A DNA stretch of 39,082 nucleotides, taken from the NCBI GenBank assembly GCA_947381325.1, contig CANCUP010000008.1:1-39082 (forward strand). The letters are read 5' to 3'. This DNA is from Comamonadaceae bacterium (GTDB lineage: Bacteria; Pseudomonadota; Gammaproteobacteria; Burkholderiales; Burkholderiaceae_C). Position numbers and translations under genes: made by a program. Each line of letters starts with the position of its first letter. The stretch's first letter is position 1. Below the pieces are notes generated by a model. That model saw only the letters and a program-made list of their open reading frames with translations. It was not told where the DNA came from and did not search any database. Below are positions 37,103-39,082 of the stretch, one piece after another.

Positions 37103-37120
37103 CCTTCAGTATGCTGAAGG
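37103..37120. promoter_or_regulatory. Perfect inverted repeat CCTTCAG-TATG-CTGAAGG between the LivJ-like SBP and marR
   Basis: 7-bp arms, 4-nt spacer in a divergent promoter region. Confidence 0.7.
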
Positions 37121-37194
37121 TTTCATGGTATTTCATGGGTTTATCCATCCGTGCACGGAAATACCCTAATGCCTTGCCCCAAAATACAGGCCTC

Positions 37195-37716
37195 ATGAAA
37201 AAAACCGCCCGTCCACGCCAGTCGGTGTCTGCCGATCTTTACGACCAGCCCGGACACCTGATGCGTCGTGCCCACCAGATCACGGTGAGCATGTTCCAAG
37301 AAGAGGTGGGCGAGGTGGTCAGCCCCAAAGAGTTCGCGATTTTGCGCATGATCCATGAAACCCCCGACGTTGACCAAGTGCGCTTGGCGCGCTTGATCGG
37401 GATTGACACCTCGTCGGCTGCATTGACTGCGGCCAAGCTGGAAAAGCGCGGTCTGATTGCGCGCACGGTCTCAACCCTGGACCGACGCTTGCTGAGTTTG
37501 CGGCTGACCCCAGAGGGGGAGCAGCTGTTGGATGACACAGTCAACGGTGTTTACCGCATGCGCGAGAAGTTGCTCTCGCCTTTGACCGAGTCCGAGCAAA
37601 AAGTCTTCATGCGCTTGCTGCGCAAATTTGTCCACCTGCACAACGACGAGAGCCGTGCGCCACTTTGGACGCAGGTGGACGCAGCCCAGCCGGGCAAGCG
37701 CAAGCCGAAGGCCTGA
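37195..37716 (+). CDS. MarR family transcriptional regulator
   Basis: 'VSPKEFAILRMIHETPDVDQVRLARLIGIDTSSAALTAAKLEKRGLIARTVSTLDRRLLSLRLTPEG'. Confidence 0.92.
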   Translation: MKKTARPRQSVSADLYDQPGHLMRRAHQITVSMFQEEVGEVVSPKEFAILRMIHETPDVDQVRLARLIGIDTSSAALTAAKLEKRGLIARTVSTLDRRLLSLRLTPEGEQLLDDTVNGVYRMREKLLSPLTESEQKVFMRLLRKFVHLHNDESRAPLWTQVDAAQPGKRKPKA

Positions 37717-37781
37717 CTTTCTGCGCTTGGGGCCAGCTCAGTTCAGTTCACGTCAACTTAGCGCCCAGCGCGGGGTGTGGG

Positions 37782-38381
37782 CTAGGGCAAGCTGGCCGAA
37801 TACACCGCCATGGCCTCGATCTCTTCGTCGGTCAAACTGCGTGCTGCACTGCCCATGGTGCCGTCCATGTCGGCACGTGCGCCAGAGCGCAGGTTGCGCA
37901 GCTGAGCGGTGAAGTACTCGCTGGATTGCCCGGACAAGCGCGGCACATGTTTTTGGCCTTGCAGTTGGGCGCCGTGACACGACGAGCAGAACTGCTGCTG
38001 TGCAATGACTTGGCCTTTGGCGATCTTGGCGGCGTCACCGCCGGTTTGTGCAGGTGGCGCCGGCAGTGTGGCGTAGTGGGCTGCGATGTCGCGCATGTCG
38101 GCATCGCTCAGGTTGGCCACGGTCACTTCCATGCCGCCACCTTTGCGCCGCTGCTCACGAAACTGCAGCAGTTGGTAGAACACCGACAGCGCGGGCTGCG
38201 CTGCCAAATGCGGCATGCCTGGAATGGCAGACACGCCTTGTTCACCGTGACACGCCACGCACACCTGCGCCTTGGCTTTGCCCGCCACCGCATCGGGGGC
38301 GGCCCAGGTCAGCGGTGTGCTGAGCGCCAACGTAAAAAAGGCCATTCCTTGAATGGCCTTAGAGAGCTTTAGAAAGCTCAT
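37782..38381 (-). CDS. Diheme cytochrome c (c4-like)
   Basis: Signal peptide; CVACH and CSSCH heme motifs; ATGA overlap with the upstream dehydrogenase stop. Confidence 0.92.
   Translation of the reverse strand: MSFLKLSKAIQGMAFFTLALSTPLTWAAPDAVAGKAKAQVCVACHGEQGVSAIPGMPHLAAQPALSVFYQLLQFREQRRKGGGMEVTVANLSDADMRDIAAHYATLPAPPAQTGGDAAKIAKGQVIAQQQFCSSCHGAQLQGQKHVPRLSGQSSEYFTAQLRNLRSGARADMDGTMGSAARSLTDEEIEAMAVYSASLP
38334..38379 (-). terminator. Two consecutive perfect hairpins, the second followed by U6, inside the 5' end of the cytochrome c CDS
   Basis: Minus strand GAGCTTT-CT-AAAGCTC, then AAGGCCATTC-AAG-GAATGGCCTT with a T run. Confidence 0.75.
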
Positions 38382-39082
38382 TTGGCGTAGGTCACGCGAA
38401 AGATCGCGCCGGCCACGTCGTCAGACACCAGCAGAGAGCCGTCTTTCAAGACATGCACGTCTGCAGGGCGGCCAAAGTAGTCTTCGCCTGTGGCCCAGCC
38501 AGAGATGAAGACTTCTTTTTTGGTCACGTTGCCTTTGGCATCGAGCGCCACGCGCACCACGTCGTAGCCGGTTTTCTTGGTGCGGTTCCAAGAGCCATGC
38601 TCAGCGATGAAGATGTTGTTCTTGTACTCGGCAGGAAACTGCTTGCCGGTGTAGAAACGCATGCCCAATGCGGCCACGTGGGGGCCAATCTTCAAGACAG
38701 GCTTGTCGAACTCGTCGCAGCTGCGGCCTTTGCCGAAATCAATATCCAACAAGTCGCCTTGGTGGCAGAAGGGGTAGCCAAAGTTCATGCCCTTGCGGGT
38801 GAGGCGGTGCAGGGTGTCGTTGGGCAGATCGTCGTTCACCCAGTCACGGCCGTTGTTGGTGAACCAGAGTTCTTTGGTGACGGGGTGAAAGTCCATGCCC
38901 ACGCTGTTGCGCACACCGTGTGCCACGGTTTCGAGGATGTTGGTCTTGAGGTTCAAGCGCACGATGGTGGCGTGTGTGACCGGTTGCACCACGATGTTGG
39001 CGGGTGTGCCGATTTGGAAATACAGGTAGTTGCCGTCTGGGCTCAACTTCATGAACTTCCAGCCGTGGGCTTCGTCTTTGGG
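38378..39082 (-). CDS. PQQ-dependent sugar (sorbosone-type) dehydrogenase, 5'-truncated by the window edge
   Basis: Frame continues to the window end (PKDEAHGWKFMKLSPDGNYLYFQIGTPAN...); 'GMDFHPVTKELWFTNNGRDWVNDDLPNDTLHRL', 'FIAEHGSWNRT'. Confidence 0.9.
   Translation of the reverse strand, partial: PKDEAHGWKFMKLSPDGNYLYFQIGTPANIVVQPVTHATIVRLNLKTNILETVAHGVRNSVGMDFHPVTKELWFTNNGRDWVNDDLPNDTLHRLTRKGMNFGYPFCHQGDLLDIDFGKGRSCDEFDKPVLKIGPHVAALGMRFYTGKQFPAEYKNNIFIAEHGSWNRTKKTGYDVVRVALDAKGNVTKKEVFISGWATGEDYFGRPADVHVLKDGSLLVSDDVAGAIFRVTYAK

Noticed and set aside
35495-37117. 540-aa plus-strand ORF opposite the Rieske and SBP genes
   Set aside because: Antisense shadow of two well-supported minus-strand genes; no recognisable domain and a skewed H/V/G-rich composition.
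1-39082. CRISPR arrays, tRNA, rRNA, IS elements or phage genes
   Set aside because: No regularly spaced repeats, RNA-gene signatures, transposase/integrase motifs or phage structural proteins were recognised; no search was run.

Overview
This 39 kb window looks like a betaproteobacterial (Comamonadaceae-like) chromosome segment. That is a judgement from protein character, not from a search. From left to right it contains: (1) a 5'-truncated ArsR/BigR-type regulator with an RND adaptor, RND permease and DUF2892 protein; (2) a UbiA/MenA-like prenyltransferase; (3) a sulfate-binding-protein gene broken by a single missing A in a homopolymer; (4) an AapJQMP-type amino-acid ABC operon in which aapJ is separated from aapQMP by about 4 kb of foreign-looking genes (BLUF photoreceptor, Crp/Fnr regulator, DUF4395, HMA protein, OsmC, a rhodanese remnant and a persulfide-dioxygenase-like MBL protein); (5) a YncE-like lipoprotein, a nitrilase, an alpha/beta hydrolase and cysTWA; (6) a second BigR-like ArsR with a YeeE/YedE pair and an exported dienelactone-hydrolase-family protein, divergent from a TehB-like methyltransferase across a perfect palindrome; (7) an MFS transporter, a second DUF2892 protein and a Tat-type amidohydrolase; (8) a HigB/HigA-like toxin-antitoxin pair with a perfect 29-bp palindrome; (9) an uncharacterised catabolic block (IMDH-family, two Bug SBPs, two CMD proteins, a dimeric-barrel protein, SDR, PDC-hydrolase-like amidohydrolase, LysR, Rieske oxygenase, LivJ-like SBP, MarR); (10) a diheme cytochrome c and a truncated PQQ-type sugar dehydrogenase. 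The strongest leads are the gene block splitting the aap operon, the internally deleted rhodanese gene, the frameshifted sulfate SBP, the two BigR-type modules, the Crp-geometry palindrome in front of the redox block, and a terminator-like hairpin inside the cytochrome c coding sequence. No tRNA, rRNA, CRISPR array or transposase was recognised.
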